Source: Candidatus Omnitrophota bacterium
GTDB lineage: Bacteria > Ratteibacteria > UBA8468 > B48-G9 > DTJG01
NCBI GenBank assembly: GCA_023484085.1
Contig: JAMDAS010000010.1
Coordinates: forward strand, 1-40,738
Direction: 5' to 3'
DNA length: 40,738 nucleotides
The stretch's first letter is position 1. Each line of letters begins with the position of its first letter. Below the pieces are notes generated by a model that saw nothing but the letters and a program-made list of their open reading frames with translations, was not told the origin of the DNA and made no database searches. The translations under genes were made by a program, and so were the position numbers. This document shows positions 7,556 through 16,776 of this stretch, piece after piece.

Positions 7556-8716
7556 ATGGAAAAGATAATTCCAAGAATTTTTAATTTACCGGCACAAAGT
7601 TTTTTTCTTTTTGGACCGAGAGGAACAGGAAAAACCACATTATTAAGGCAAAAATATCCTGATGCGTTGTGGATAGATTTGCTGGAGCCTGATATTTTTC
7701 GCTCTTACAGTGCATATCCAGAAAGATTAAAGGAAATAGTTCTGGCAAATCCTGATAAAAAAGCAGTTGTTATAGATGAAATTCAAAAAGTCCCCGAATT
7801 GCTTAGTGTTATTCATTCTCTTATAGAAAAAAAAATCAAAGTCCAGTTTATTTTAACGGGTTCAAGTTCCCGTAAAATTAAAAGAGCAGGGGTGGATTTG
7901 CTTGCCGGGAGAGTTATAAAAAAAACACTTCATCCTTTTATGGCTATAGAGCTTGGCAAAAAATTTAATTTAAACAGCGCATTAAAATATGGATTATTGC
8001 CGGTAGTTGTATCGGCACAAGACCCTGACAGTGTTCTAAAATCGTATATTGCTTTATATATAAAAGAGGAAGTCCAGATGGAGGGACTGGTTAGAAATAT
8101 AGGCGCTTTTTCAAGGTTTCTTGAAATAATAAGTTTTTCTCATGGTTCTGTACTTAATATAAGCAACGTTGCCCGGGATTGTGAAATTGAAAGAAAGGTT
8201 GTGGAAGGATATACATCTATTTTAGAGGATTTATTATTATCTTTTCGTCTGCCTATTTTTACAAAACGAGCCAAAAGAAAGGTTGTTTCACATCCAAAAT
8301 TTTATTTTTTTGATGCCGGAGTTTACCGTTCATTAAGGCCTGCCGGCCCTCTGGATAAACCCGAAGAAATAGATGGGAGAGCTCTGGAAGGTCTGGTTGC
8401 CCAACATATTATAGCGTGGAATTCATACACAGGCGATAGGAATAAGATTTACTACTGGAGAACTCAATCGGGTTCAGAAATTGATTTTATTGTTTATGGG
8501 GAAAATGTGTTCTGGGCAATTGAGGTAAAAAATACTGTACGGATACGCCCTGAAGATTTGAAGGCATTGAAAAGTTTTAAATCTGATTATCCTGAAAGTT
8601 CTGTGTTTTTATTGTATCGTGGAAAAGAAAAAATAAAGAAAGGGGAGATTTTATGTTTGCCATCCGACGAATTTATGATGGAACTTAACCACAGCAATCT
8701 TTTCCACAATGTGTGA
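7556..8716 (+). CDS. AAA-type ATPase with DUF4143 / PD-(D/E)XK-like C-terminus
   Basis: 386 residues from ATG 7556. The N-terminal AAA_14 ATPase has Walker A FGPRGTGKTT (about residues 19-28) and Walker B VVIDEIQ (about 71-77). Sensor-like LTGSSSRKIK follows, then the DUF4143 part. Near the C-terminus, GSEIDFIVY and WAIEVK give the spaced E/D...EVK pattern of the PD-(D/E)XK nuclease fold. The family is very common in anaerobes and archaea, usually as orphan genes; its function is unproven and DNA-related or signalling roles have been suggested. A TTG start at 7493 would be possible but lies in the -35 box of the gene's own promoter. No good ribosome site precedes ATG 7556. It is a neighbour of, but transcriptionally separate from, the toxin pair. 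Confidence 0.82.
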   Translation: MEKIIPRIFNLPAQSFFLFGPRGTGKTTLLRQKYPDALWIDLLEPDIFRSYSAYPERLKEIVLANPDKKAVVIDEIQKVPELLSVIHSLIEKKIKVQFILTGSSSRKIKRAGVDLLAGRVIKKTLHPFMAIELGKKFNLNSALKYGLLPVVVSAQDPDSVLKSYIALYIKEEVQMEGLVRNIGAFSRFLEIISFSHGSVLNISNVARDCEIERKVVEGYTSILEDLLLSFRLPIFTKRAKRKVVSHPKFYFFDAGVYRSLRPAGPLDKPEEIDGRALEGLVAQHIIAWNSYTGDRNKIYYWRTQSGSEIDFIVYGENVFWAIEVKNTVRIRPEDLKALKSFKSDYPESSVFLLYRGKEKIKKGEILCLPSDEFMMELNHSNLFHNV

Positions 8717-8749
8717 ATAAAAATCCGTTGTTTCCAGCCCATACAGGAT

Positions 8750-8819
8750 TCTTTACTTTTCACCGCTAATATATTACTATATTTCTATGTAAAGATTCAA
8801 AGACGAGCCAAACTTATTT
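8750..8819. repeat. Diverged copy (F) of the dispersed palindromic element
   Basis: The 23 bases at 8797-8819 (TCAAAGACGAGCCAAACTTATTT) are identical to part of the copy at 40557-40696. An internal stem TCTTTAC (8750-8756) / GTAAAGA (8789-8795) occupies the place of the inner stem in the intact copies. The outer left arm is not recognisable. It lies in the 129-bp gap between the ATPase gene and ispG, and its right end runs into the ispG upstream region. Confidence 0.6.
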
Positions 8820-8845
8820 ATAACTTGTGTAAATTTTAACATAAA

Positions 8846-9904
8846 ATGCCAAAAAGAAGAAAAACAAGAAAAATAAAAGTAGGAAACGTTTATATAGGAG
8901 CAGATGCCCCTGTTTCCATTCAAACGATGACAAAAGTTCCAACGTCTTCTCACCAGGAACTTATAACACAGGTTTCCTCATTAATAAAAACAGGTGCTGA
9001 AATTGTCCGTATCGCCATTCTTAACAAAGATGACATAGAGACGATTCCAATATTAAAAAAGAAATTTTCCGTCCCTTTTGTTTCCGACATTCATTTTGAC
9101 TATAGATTGGCGCTTTATTCCATGGATGCAGGTATAGACAAAGTCCGGGTAAACCCCGGTAACATAAAAAGAAGCCACCTGAAGGAAATCCTAAATGTTG
9201 CAAAAGAAAGAAAAATCCCCCTGAGATTAGGCTTTAATTCAGGTTCAATCCCATTTAAAGAAAATCTGCTCCGTGACCTTGTAATTTTTGCCAGGGATAT
9301 AATACATTTTTGTGAAGACAATGATTTTTTTGATTTTGTCATTTCCCTGAAAACGCCCTTTGTTTATACGACTGTTGAGGCTTACAGGAATATTGCAGGG
9401 ATATGTGATTATCCATTTCATCTCGGTATTACAGAAGCCGGCAGTGGACATATTGCCGTTTCCAAGAGTGTCATTGGCATAGGTCTTCTTCTAAATGAGG
9501 GAATAGGGGATACCATCAGGGTTTCACTTACAGAAAGTCCTGAAGAAGAGGTGGAATGGTCAAAAGCAATCCTGCAGTCCCTTGAAATAAGAAAATTTGA
9601 GCCCGAAATCATTTCCTGCCCGACATGTGGCAGGTGCGAAGGCCCTCTATATAAAATATCCAAAGATTTCAGGCAGAAGATTCTCTCATTATCAAAAAGA
9701 CACCCTCAAATCAATAATCTGAAAATAGCACTAATGGGCTGTAGCGTTAATGGGCCCGGAGAGGCAAAACAGGCTGACATTGGAATTGCAGGCGGTGGAA
9801 AGAAGTTTATTCTTTTTGAAAAGGGGGTTATCATAGGAACGTACCCTCAGGAAAGTATAGAAAACGTATTTTTTAAAAGGTTGGAAGAATATGGAAAACA
9901 TTAG
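8846..9904 (+). CDS. ispG: 4-hydroxy-3-methylbut-2-en-1-yl diphosphate synthase
   Basis: A 352-residue GcpE/IspG, the penultimate enzyme of the methylerythritol-phosphate isoprenoid pathway. It converts ME-cPP to HMBPP using a [4Fe-4S] cluster. The cluster ligands are visible as C258 and C261 (SCPTCGRC), C299 (MGCSVNGPGE) and E306. The TIM-barrel half contains SDIHFDYRLA and RVNPGNI. The length matches the short single-barrel bacterial form. No clear ribosome site precedes the ATG (TTTTAACATAAA). It overlaps memo by 14 bp, so the two are co-translated. The organism therefore makes isoprenoids by the non-mevalonate route. Confidence 0.97.
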   Translation: MPKRRKTRKIKVGNVYIGADAPVSIQTMTKVPTSSHQELITQVSSLIKTGAEIVRIAILNKDDIETIPILKKKFSVPFVSDIHFDYRLALYSMDAGIDKVRVNPGNIKRSHLKEILNVAKERKIPLRLGFNSGSIPFKENLLRDLVIFARDIIHFCEDNDFFDFVISLKTPFVYTTVEAYRNIAGICDYPFHLGITEAGSGHIAVSKSVIGIGLLLNEGIGDTIRVSLTESPEEEVEWSKAILQSLEIRKFEPEIISCPTCGRCEGPLYKISKDFRQKILSLSKRHPQINNLKIALMGCSVNGPGEAKQADIGIAGGGKKFILFEKGVIIGTYPQESIENVFFKRLEEYGKH

Positions 9905-10703
9905 AAATCCAGTGGTGAGCGGCTATTTTTACCCCGGGGAAAAACATGCCCTTACAAAGATGTTAAAAAGCTATGTGGGAATATCAGGGGAAAAGGAGCA
10001 CGTGAAAGCAGTGATATGTCCCCATGCAGGGTACGTTTACTCAGGAAAAGTGGCAGGCAGTGTTTATGGAAAAATAGAAATGCCTGATAGTGTTATAATC
10101 CTCGGACCAAACCACCATGGTTTTGGAGAACCCTTTGCAATCATGAAAGAAGGCGTATGGAGAACTCCACTTGGAGACGTTGAAATAAATAAAACGCTTG
10201 CTGAAAAAATTCTTGAAAAAAGCGGTTATTTACAGGATGACGCTCTTGCACATAGCCAGGAACATTCTCTTGAGGTTCAGGTTCCTTTTATTCAATATGT
10301 GAAAAATAATGTCCGGATTGTCCCTATTGTTTTATCCGGGTCAATAGATTCTATTGCATGGCCGGAAATAGGTAATGCAATTTCTGAAGGCATAAAAGAT
10401 TACCAGGAAAAAACTCTTATAGTGGCGAGTTCAGATTTTACCCACTATGAAAACCAGAAAACAGCTGAAGAGAACGATAGATATGCAATAGAGGCAATAT
10501 TAGCCCTTGATGAAGAGCTTTTTATTGAAAGAGTCTCTGAAAGAAATATTTCAATCTGCGGGTACGGCCCCATCATAACCGCGATGTTCGCATCAAAAAA
10601 CCTTGGAGCTAAAAAAGCCGAAATCATTGACTATAAAACAAGTGGAAACGTTACGGGCGACTATGACCAGGTCGTAGGGTATGCAGGAATAATAATACAA
10701 TAG
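9891..10703 (+). CDS. Memo family protein (AmmeMemoRadiSam system protein B)
   Basis: A 270-residue member of the Memo/DUF52 family (fold related to extradiol dioxygenases). Conserved pieces: RNPVVSGYFYPG at the start, CPHAGYVYSGK (about 43-53), GPNHHGFGEPF (about 74-84), HSQEHSLEVQVPFIQY (about 119-134) and SSDFTHYE (about 182-189). The conserved His residues line the putative metal site. In bacteria it usually sits with an AMMECR1 protein and a radical-SAM enzyme (AmmeMemoRadiSam), but neither partner is adjacent here; only ispG is. The function is unsolved. It starts inside the ispG 3' end with a 14-bp overlap. Confidence 0.93.
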   Translation: MENIRNPVVSGYFYPGEKHALTKMLKSYVGISGEKEHVKAVICPHAGYVYSGKVAGSVYGKIEMPDSVIILGPNHHGFGEPFAIMKEGVWRTPLGDVEINKTLAEKILEKSGYLQDDALAHSQEHSLEVQVPFIQYVKNNVRIVPIVLSGSIDSIAWPEIGNAISEGIKDYQEKTLIVASSDFTHYENQKTAEENDRYAIEAILALDEELFIERVSERNISICGYGPIITAMFASKNLGAKKAEIIDYKTSGNVTGDYDQVVGYAGIIIQ

Positions 10704-10708
10704 TAAAG

Positions 10709-10886
10709 TAAATATTCACTGAGACAGTGTTTCCACCAAAAAGATTGGCGGACAGGTATAATGGACTGAGCTGAAGTAAGAAATAAGTTTGGATTGTCTT
10801 TGAGACTTTGTTTGAAAGAACGTTTTTACAAAGATGAGAAGAGCAATCCAGAACTTATTTCAAACACCGTTCTACTTGAGTATTTA
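10709..10886. repeat. Dispersed composite element, copy A (178 bp), with inner 76-bp palindrome
   Basis: The left end TAAATATTCACTGA and the right end, read on the opposite strand (TAAATACTCAAGTAGAACGG), form an imperfect terminal inverted repeat of about 24 bp that ends in a shared GTGTTT. Inside, 10783-10858 is the 76-bp palindrome (ATAAGTTTGG ... AACTTAT). The outer part is about 80 percent alike to the copy at 40557-40696 by eye, including GGCGGACAGGTATAAT. It lies between the convergent memo and 84-residue genes, filling most of that 193-bp gap. No open reading frame is inside, so it is non-autonomous. Confidence 0.8.
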
Positions 10887-10896
10887 CGGGATTTTT

Positions 10897-11151
10897 TTAT
10901 GCAACGGGCTTTTTAAGTACTGCACTAATTTCATTCCATTTAGAGGACATAAGCCTGTAAATACCAAAATATTTTTTTCTCATTTCTTCTGTCGTAAAAT
11001 CTTCCTTTACAGGCTCTTTTAATCTTCTGAAACATATACCTGTTGAATCAGTAAAAACATACCATGATTCCTCTGAAGTCTTTAAGCATAAAGCAGGCCT
11101 ATAAAACCCATCCCTTGTTTCTATTGCCGCTAATAAAAAAATATGTTCCAT
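10897..11151 (-). CDS. Hypothetical protein, 84 residues
   Basis: I do not recognise this protein. It has no signal peptide or membrane helix; it starts MEHIFLLAAIETRDGFYRP and contains a Trp-Tyr-Val-Phe strand-like stretch and a basic C-terminal half (DFTTEEMRKKYFGIYRL). It is read as real because a good promoter ends 6 nt before its ATG and its stop lies just outside the repeat element. It is transcribed divergently from the XRE regulator gene. With the promoter so close, the mRNA should be leaderless; no ribosome site is visible. Confidence 0.6.
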   Translation of the reverse strand: MEHIFLLAAIETRDGFYRPALCLKTSEESWYVFTDSTGICFRRLKEPVKEDFTTEEMRKKYFGIYRLMSSKWNEISAVLKKPVA

Positions 11152-11157
11152 AATTAT

Positions 11158-11186
11158 ATTTTACATCAAATTCCCGTATTTGTTAA
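11158..11186 (-). promoter_or_regulatory. Promoter of the 84-residue gene (leaderless transcript predicted)
   Basis: On the minus strand, TTAACA (11186-11181), a 17-nt spacer and TAAAAT (11163-11158). Six bases then separate the -10 box from the ATG at 11151, so transcription should begin at or next to the A of the start codon. The -35 box lies in an imperfect dyad GTTAA-N7-TTAAC (11182-11198), a possible regulator site in this divergent intergenic region. Confidence 0.5.
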
Positions 11187-11311
11187 TAATTTTTTAACCT
11201 GGATTATAATAAATTTTCTATAAAAGACTTAAAGACATATTTTTATGATAAATTCAATACTTATTGTCTATGGAAATAAATCAGAAGGCTCTTATAATCT
11301 CTATAATTACC

Positions 11312-11635
11312 ATGAATATAAAAAAAGCGATTGGAATAAGAATAAGAGAATTGAGAAAAGAAAGAGGTTTATCCCAGGAGAATCTTGCAGAAAGAGCCCA
11401 TCTTCATCCTACCTATATAAGCTCAGTAGAAAGAGGAGAAAGAAATATATCCCTGGAGAGTATAAAAAAAATTGCTGACGGACTTGATATAAAAATAAAA
11501 GACCTTTTTATTACTCAGGGCGGTTTCCACAAAACATACGTTCTTGCAGAAAAAGTTGCAGATTATTTAAAAACCAAAAACCCGGAAGAAGTAGAAAAAG
11601 CAGAGAAAATAGTAAAAGCTATCCTTGAAAAATAA
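11312..11635 (+). CDS. XRE-family helix-turn-helix regulator
   Basis: 107 residues from ATG 11312. Residues about 5-60 form a classic Cro/CI-type HTH: IGIRIRELRKERGLSQENLAERAHLHPTYISSVERGERNISLESIKKIADGL. A short C-terminal helix-rich tail (PEEVEKAEKIVKAILEK) probably dimerises. A longer frame from TTG 11264 is possible, but MNIKKAIG is the usual start for this fold; TATAAT boxes lie at 11293 and 11302 and no ribosome site is seen. It is divergent to the 84-residue gene and convergent with uvrA; it may regulate itself or the neighbour. Confidence 0.85.
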   Translation: MNIKKAIGIRIRELRKERGLSQENLAERAHLHPTYISSVERGERNISLESIKKIADGLDIKIKDLFITQGGFHKTYVLAEKVADYLKTKNPEEVEKAEKIVKAILEK

Positions 11636-11643
11636 GACCACGA

Positions 11644-11661
11644 ATTGTAAATATTTACAAT
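11644..11661. repeat. Perfect 18-bp palindrome between XRE gene and uvrA ends
   Basis: ATTGTAAATATTTACAAT reads identically on both strands. It spans the uvrA stop codon (11657-11655) and lies 9 bp after the XRE gene stop. It is A/T-rich without a T-run, so a strong intrinsic terminator is unlikely; a protein-binding site or weak bidirectional terminator is possible. Confidence 0.5.
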
Positions 11662-14429
11662 AAACCGGCTATATATTTTTGCAGAAATCTGCCTGTATAT
11701 GATTTTCTGCTTTTTATAATTTCTTCAGGTGTACCTGCAAATACCACATAGCCTCCCTTATCCCCTCCCTCAGGACCTAAATCTATTATATAATCAGCAC
11801 ATTTAATGACTTCAAGGTTGTGTTCTATAACAACAACCGTGGAACCCTTGTCTACAAGGCGATGGATAATGTCCAATAATTTCTGGATGTCATAAATATG
11901 CAGTCCTGTTGTGGGCTCATCAAGAATGTATAACGTTCTTTCATTCCCTTTTTTTGATAATTCCGTTGCAAGCTTGACCCTTTGTGCCTCGCCGCCGGAC
12001 AATGTTGTTGCAGGCTGGCCAAGTTCCAGGTATCCAAGGCCCACGTCATAGAGTGTCTGGATTTTATTTTTTACCTGTGAGACGTTTTCAAAAAACGTAA
12101 GTGCCTCATCTATCTTCATTGAAAGAACCTCAGCAATGTTCTTACCTTTGAATTTTATGTCAAGGGTTTCTTTATTGTACCTGTTTCCTTTACACACTTC
12201 GCAGGGAATGTAAACGTCCGGGAGAAAATGCATCTCTATCTTTGTTATGCCTTCCCCCATGCAGGCTTCACATCTGCCATCTTTGACGTTAAAGCTGAAT
12301 CTCCCGGGCTTATATCCTCTGACCCGTGATTCCTGCGTCATTGAGAAAATTTCCCTGATATGTGTAAATGCTCCTGTATACGTTGCCGGGTTTGACCTGG
12401 GGGTTCTTCCTATGGGAGACTGGTCAATAATAACAACCTTATCAATGTTTTCTGTCCCGAGGATGGCTTTATACTTCCCCGGTAATTCCTTGCTTTCATA
12501 TAAAATCTTTCTCAGCCCCTTACTTAAAATATCGTCAACAAGACTGCTTTTTCCTGAACCGCTTACACCTGTAACGCAGACGAACAAACCGATTGGGAAC
12601 TTAACGTTAACGTTCTTCAGATTGTTATGTTCTGCGCCAATAACCTCAATAAACCCGTCACCGGATTTTTTTCTTTTGTTTTTCAGGGTAATCCTGTAAA
12701 CCCCGGAGAAATATTTGCCTGTTATGGATTCAGGCGATTTTTTTATGTCCTCAAGGCTTCCAATGCCGACAATACTGCCACCGTTTTTTCCTGCTAATGG
12801 GCCCAGGTCAACAATAAAATCCGCATTTTCTATCATATCCTCATCATGTTCAATAACAACGACCGTGTTCCCTATATCCCTTAGATGTTTAAGCGTTGTT
12901 ATAAGTCTTGCATTATCCCGGGAATGAAGGCCAATGCTTGGTTCATCAAGTATATAAAGAACGCCGACAAGCCCTGAACCAATCTGGGTGGCAAGTCTTA
13001 TCCTTTCAGCCTCTCCTCCTGAAAGGGTATGGGTCATCCTGTCAAGTGTAAGATAATCCAGACCTACTTCCTGGAGAAATGAAAGCCTGCTTATAATTTC
13101 TTTCAATATCTGCCGGGCTATGAGCTTTTCTTTTTCTGTAAGCTCTATCTGTAGAAAAAACTCTTTGACATGTCCTACACTCATGGAACAGACGTCCATA
13201 ATTGATTTTTTTCCGACTGTTACGGCAAGAGCCTCCGGTTTAAGTCTTCCGCCATTACAGGATGGACAGGGCAGCTCCCTCATGTACTTCATTATCTCCT
13301 CTCTTCTATGCTCACTTTCTGTCTGATGAAAAAGCCTTTCAAGATTTGGAATAATCCCTTCAAATTCATGTTCATCAGAACCATAAAGAAGGATGTTTAA
13401 CTGGTCCTTTGTAAGGTCTACAGGTCTGTCCTCAAGATTTTTCCCGATAGAATAAAGAATATTCCTTAAGAGCCTCCTATAATAAAAAAACAAACCCCTG
13501 CCTCCTGCCTCCTGCCATGGTTTTACCGCCCCGGCTTTAAAGGTCTTGTTTTTATCCGGGATGATAAGGTCAGGGGCGGGCTTCATTAAAAAACCCAGTC
13601 CCTTGCATTCAGAACAGGCTCCATAAGGACTGTTAAACGAAAAGTTTCTTGGCGCAAGCTCTTCAAAGCTTGTTCCGCATACAGGACACCCGTATTTTTC
13701 ACTGAATAGAATATCTTTTCCATGACGGGCTATTATGATTGTTCCCTTTCCAATCTTAAGGGCAAGCTCAATACTTTCTGCAAGCCGGCTACGCTCTTCA
13801 GAGGTTTTCAGCCTGTCTATGAGGATTTCTATCGTGTGCGCTTTATACCTGCCAATCTGAATTTTTTCATCTATGTCATAAATTTTTCCGTCAATTCTTG
13901 TTTTTAAAAAACCAGCCTTTTTTACGTCATCAAATATATTTTTATACTGTCCCTTTCTTCCCCGGACAAGCGGTGCAAAAATGTCTATTTCCTTTGCAGG
14001 TATTTCCATAATTTTGTCAACTATTTCTGAGGATGAAAAACGGCTTATTTTTCTTCCACATTTATAACAATGTGGAGCACCAATCCTGGAAAAAAGCAGC
14101 CTGAAATAATCGTAAATCTCTGTAGTCGTTGCTACGGTTGAACGGGGATTTGAAGTGGATTTTCTCTGTTCTATGGCAATCGCAGGCGGCAGACCCAAAA
14201 TATGGTCAACATCGGGTTTTTTCATCTGTTCAAGAAACTGCCTTGCATAAGCTGACAGACTCTCAATATATCTTCTTTGTCCTTCAGCATAAAGCGTATC
14301 AAATGCAAGTGAAGATTTTCCTGAACCGGAGATACCTGTAACTACAATCAATTTATTCCGGGGAATCTCAAGACTTATATTTTTAAGATTATGCTCCCGT
14401 GCCCCCTGAACTACAATTTTTTCTTCCAT
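11655..14429 (-). CDS. uvrA: Excinuclease ABC subunit A
   Basis: A 924-residue DNA damage recognition ATPase of nucleotide excision repair that loads UvrB. Two ABC cassettes are visible. The first has Walker [11 protein letters not shown] (about 30-39) and signature [13 protein letters not shown] (about 470); the second has [10 protein letters not shown] (about 620) and [13 protein letters not shown] (about 810) with the Walker B region [12 protein letters not shown]. Zinc modules appear as CPVCG...CSECKG in the first half and CEACMGEG...CEVCKG in the second. The length is slightly below the usual 940 but complete. It starts 9 nt after the cysS stop on the same strand, so it is co-transcribed with cysS. 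Confidence 0.98.
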   Translation of the reverse strand: MEEKIVVQGAREHNLKNISLEIPRNKLIVVTGISGSGKSSLAFDTLYAEGQRRYIESLSAYARQFLEQMKKPDVDHILGLPPAIAIEQRKSTSNPRSTVATTTEIYDYFRLLFSRIGAPHCYKCGRKISRFSSSEIVDKIMEIPAKEIDIFAPLVRGRKGQYKNIFDDVKKAGFLKTRIDGKIYDIDEKIQIGRYKAHTIEILIDRLKTSEERSRLAESIELALKIGKGTIIIARHGKDILFSEKYGCPVCGTSFEELAPRNFSFNSPYGACSECKGLGFLMKPAPDLIIPDKNKTFKAGAVKPWQEAGGRGLFFYYRRLLRNILYSIGKNLEDRPVDLTKDQLNILLYGSDEHEFEGIIPNLERLFHQTESEHRREEIMKYMRELPCPSCNGGRLKPEALAVTVGKKSIMDVCSMSVGHVKEFFLQIELTEKEKLIARQILKEIISRLSFLQEVGLDYLTLDRMTHTLSGGEAERIRLATQIGSGLVGVLYILDEPSIGLHSRDNARLITTLKHLRDIGNTVVVIEHDEDMIENADFIVDLGPLAGKNGGSIVGIGSLEDIKKSPESITGKYFSGVYRITLKNKRKKSGDGFIEVIGAEHNNLKNVNVKFPIGLFVCVTGVSGSGKSSLVDDILSKGLRKILYESKELPGKYKAILGTENIDKVVIIDQSPIGRTPRSNPATYTGAFTHIREIFSMTQESRVRGYKPGRFSFNVKDGRCEACMGEGITKIEMHFLPDVYIPCEVCKGNRYNKETLDIKFKGKNIAEVLSMKIDEALTFFENVSQVKNKIQTLYDVGLGYLELGQPATTLSGGEAQRVKLATELSKKGNERTLYILDEPTTGLHIYDIQKLLDIIHRLVDKGSTVVVIEHNLEVIKCADYIIDLGPEGGDKGGYVVFAGTPEEIIKSRKSYTGRFLQKYIAGLL

Positions 14430-14438
14430 ATTTAATGG

Positions 14439-15830
14439 TTATCCTGTTTTCTTCCACCGTGGTCCTGATGGGGTATCTTCCAAAATAATACCCTTTTCCC
14501 TGAGTATATTCCTTATTTTATCTGCAGAGGAAAAATCTCCTGTTTTTCTTGCCTGTTCCCTTTCTTCTATTAATCCCAGGATTTCAGGCTCTATTGTTTC
14601 CCCTGATGGTTTTAAAATCTGTAAAACATAGTCAACCTTTTCCAGTAGATTGCCTGCTTCATTTAAATTTTCATGGCTTATGTTATTTTCTGCAATGGAA
14701 TTATTGACAAAATGCATCAGCTCAAATATTCCTGCAAGTGCTTTTGATACGTTTAAGTCGTCTTCAAGGGCTTCCCTGAAAGTGTTTTCTGCTTTTATGC
14801 ACTCTTTTGAAATAGAGTCATTCTTTTTAACATCCGGTCTGGCATCTTTTATTCTTTTATAAAAATCATTCCACCTGTCAACCGTATTCTTTGCCTGCAC
14901 AAGGGATTTTTCCGTAAAGTTAAGCGGGTCCCTGTAGTGTGTCGTCATAAGAAGATACCTTATAGCAACAGGGTCAGCTCCTTTTTCAAGCAGACTATGA
15001 AGCGTGTAAAAATTACCCTTTGACTTTGACATTTTTTCACCATTAACAAGAAGATGTTCACAGTGCAGCCAGTATCGGACAAAGGGTTTTCCTGTAGCCA
15101 TCTCGCACTGGGCAATCTCATTTTCATGGTGGGGAAAGATGTTATCTACTCCACCTGTATGCATGTCAAATGTTTCACCAAGATATTTCATACCCATGGC
15201 TGAACATTCAATATGCCACCCCGGCCTTCCCCTTCCAATTTCTGTATCCCAGGAAAAATCATCTTTTTCACCCTTCCATAAAACAAAATCCCTTGCTGAT
15301 TCTTTTTCATACTCATCAGCATCAACACTTGCACCTGTTTTTATTTCCGAGAAATCAAGATGGGATAATTTACCATACCCGGGGAATGCGGATATCCTGA
15401 AATATATTGAATTTTCTTTTTTATACGCATATCCTTTTTCCATGAGGATTTTGATAATACTTACCATTTCAGGAACGTGTTCAGTTGCTCTTGAAAATAT
15501 AATATTATCTATTTTAATCCTCAATTTGCGGATATCTTCAAAGAATGCATTTATGTATTTTTCAGTAAACCGGTTTAAGGAAACACCATCCTTCTTTGCA
15601 CCGGCAATTGTTTTATCATCAATGTCAGTAATGTTCATCACTCTTTTTACTGTCCAGCCTGAATATTCAAGAAATCTGTGAAGTATATCCTCAAAAATAT
15701 AGGCACGGAGATTACCAATGTGGGCAAAATCATAAACAGTGGGACCGCAGGTGTACATCTTTACGATTTTGTCTTCAATCGTCTCAAAGACTTCTTTTTT
15801 TCTTGTTAGTGTATTAAAAAATCTGAGCAC
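14439..15830 (-). CDS. cysS: Cysteinyl-tRNA synthetase
   Basis: A 463-residue class I synthetase that charges tRNA-Cys. The HIGH motif appears as HIGN within MYTCGPTVYDFAHIGNLRAY (its Cys is a zinc ligand), and KMSKS as KMSKSKGN at about 265-272. Further zinc ligands are in HIECSAMG and HHENEIAQCE. The length is typical (about 460). The start is GTG at 15830-15828, preceded by a GGGGGG run about 9 nt upstream that can act as ribosome site. It leads uvrA in one operon and follows the permease-like gene by 34 nt. Confidence 0.98.
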   Translation of the reverse strand: MLRFFNTLTRKKEVFETIEDKIVKMYTCGPTVYDFAHIGNLRAYIFEDILHRFLEYSGWTVKRVMNITDIDDKTIAGAKKDGVSLNRFTEKYINAFFEDIRKLRIKIDNIIFSRATEHVPEMVSIIKILMEKGYAYKKENSIYFRISAFPGYGKLSHLDFSEIKTGASVDADEYEKESARDFVLWKGEKDDFSWDTEIGRGRPGWHIECSAMGMKYLGETFDMHTGGVDNIFPHHENEIAQCEMATGKPFVRYWLHCEHLLVNGEKMSKSKGNFYTLHSLLEKGADPVAIRYLLMTTHYRDPLNFTEKSLVQAKNTVDRWNDFYKRIKDARPDVKKNDSISKECIKAENTFREALEDDLNVSKALAGIFELMHFVNNSIAENNISHENLNEAGNLLEKVDYVLQILKPSGETIEPEILGLIEEREQARKTGDFSSADKIRNILREKGIILEDTPSGPRWKKTG

Positions 15831-15864
15831 AATTCAGTTCCCCCCAACTTAATTTCTTATAAGA

Positions 15865-16776
15865 CTATTTGTTATTATCAAGTGTATAATGATATCTGAC
15901 TGTTTCCCTCACTAATGTAAATAAACCTATAAACAAAACAATAAATATCACAAGGAAAAATCCGAGCCCGAGATTATGCAGGTTATGCACATTTATAGAT
16001 GTTTTGATATTAAAACTCATCAGCCCTGGGTCAATAAGCCCTGTTATACCTGCTATAATAAATAGCAGCCCTCCATAGAACAAGGTTCTTCCAGCCGTAA
16101 GATTTGCAATCTTCTGTGTTGTTTCCTGGGGCATCTTCAGGCTTCTGCTTAACCATCCGAAAGAAGCCCCTGCAAACATCTGGACAGTTGTTGTCCCTAA
16201 TCCAAACAAAAAACCGGGAATCCAGCCTGTCCAGGCATCCGGCATAGACGGGGATAAAACTGCATATAAAATAAAGGCAAAGGCGCCAAAACCCCATCCG
16301 GCAATAAAACCGTGTAAAAGGGCCATTTTAACTGATGTCTTATGCGGCTGGCATTCCAAACCTTCACATACCTCTTTATGATGAAGCCTGTCTATTCTCC
16401 CAAGGTGTATATGGAAAATATCATTAAACCTGAATACATATATTCCCCCCAATGCCATGGCAATACCAACTATTGCATAAACAATATATTCCACGGAAGG
16501 TATTGTCAGAAACTTTATAAGAGAAAAATAGGCAAGCTCACTTGCTATTGCCCTTTGTAAAGTAAACGCAAGTGAAAAGGCAAGTCCTATTATAAAGCCG
16601 CGCTTTGCTGAATAACTGCCAATGGAATAGCTGAAAGTAATAGGCCATGTGTGTTCATCTGGTGTAATCCCATGAATTATACCAAGTAAATAAGCCATTA
16701 AACACGTTGCATAGATTGAACTTTGTCTTTGAACATTGAATAAGTCCATTATAGCCATAACGATATATTTTACCAT
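15865..16776 (-). CDS. Membrane protein, putative Ni/Co permease-like (NicO/UreH-type)
   Basis: About 300 residues with roughly six to seven hydrophobic helices. Helix 1 holds H35-x4-D40-x-H42 (GIIHGITPDEH), close in spacing to the metal-selectivity motif of NiCoT/NicO transporters. A His/Cys-rich loop follows at about 122-145 (H122, H124, H132, H133, C137, C142, H145). A second helix begins LLHGFIAGWGFGAFAF. This supports a divalent metal (nickel or cobalt) transporter, but the sequence is not a textbook NiCoT and a TauE/SafE-like or unknown permease is an alternative. Several start Met residues are possible (M1, M7, M10); no ribosome site is clear. Cobalt uptake would suit the corrinoid-related methyltransferase-like genes here, but that link is inference. 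Confidence 0.6.
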   Translation of the reverse strand: MVKYIVMAIMDLFNVQRQSSIYATCLMAYLLGIIHGITPDEHTWPITFSYSIGSYSAKRGFIIGLAFSLAFTLQRAIASELAYFSLIKFLTIPSVEYIVYAIVGIAMALGGIYVFRFNDIFHIHLGRIDRLHHKEVCEGLECQPHKTSVKMALLHGFIAGWGFGAFAFILYAVLSPSMPDAWTGWIPGFLFGLGTTTVQMFAGASFGWLSRSLKMPQETTQKIANLTAGRTLFYGGLLFIIAGITGLIDPGLMSFNIKTSINVHNLHNLGLGFFLVIFIVLFIGLFTLVRETVRYHYTLDNNK

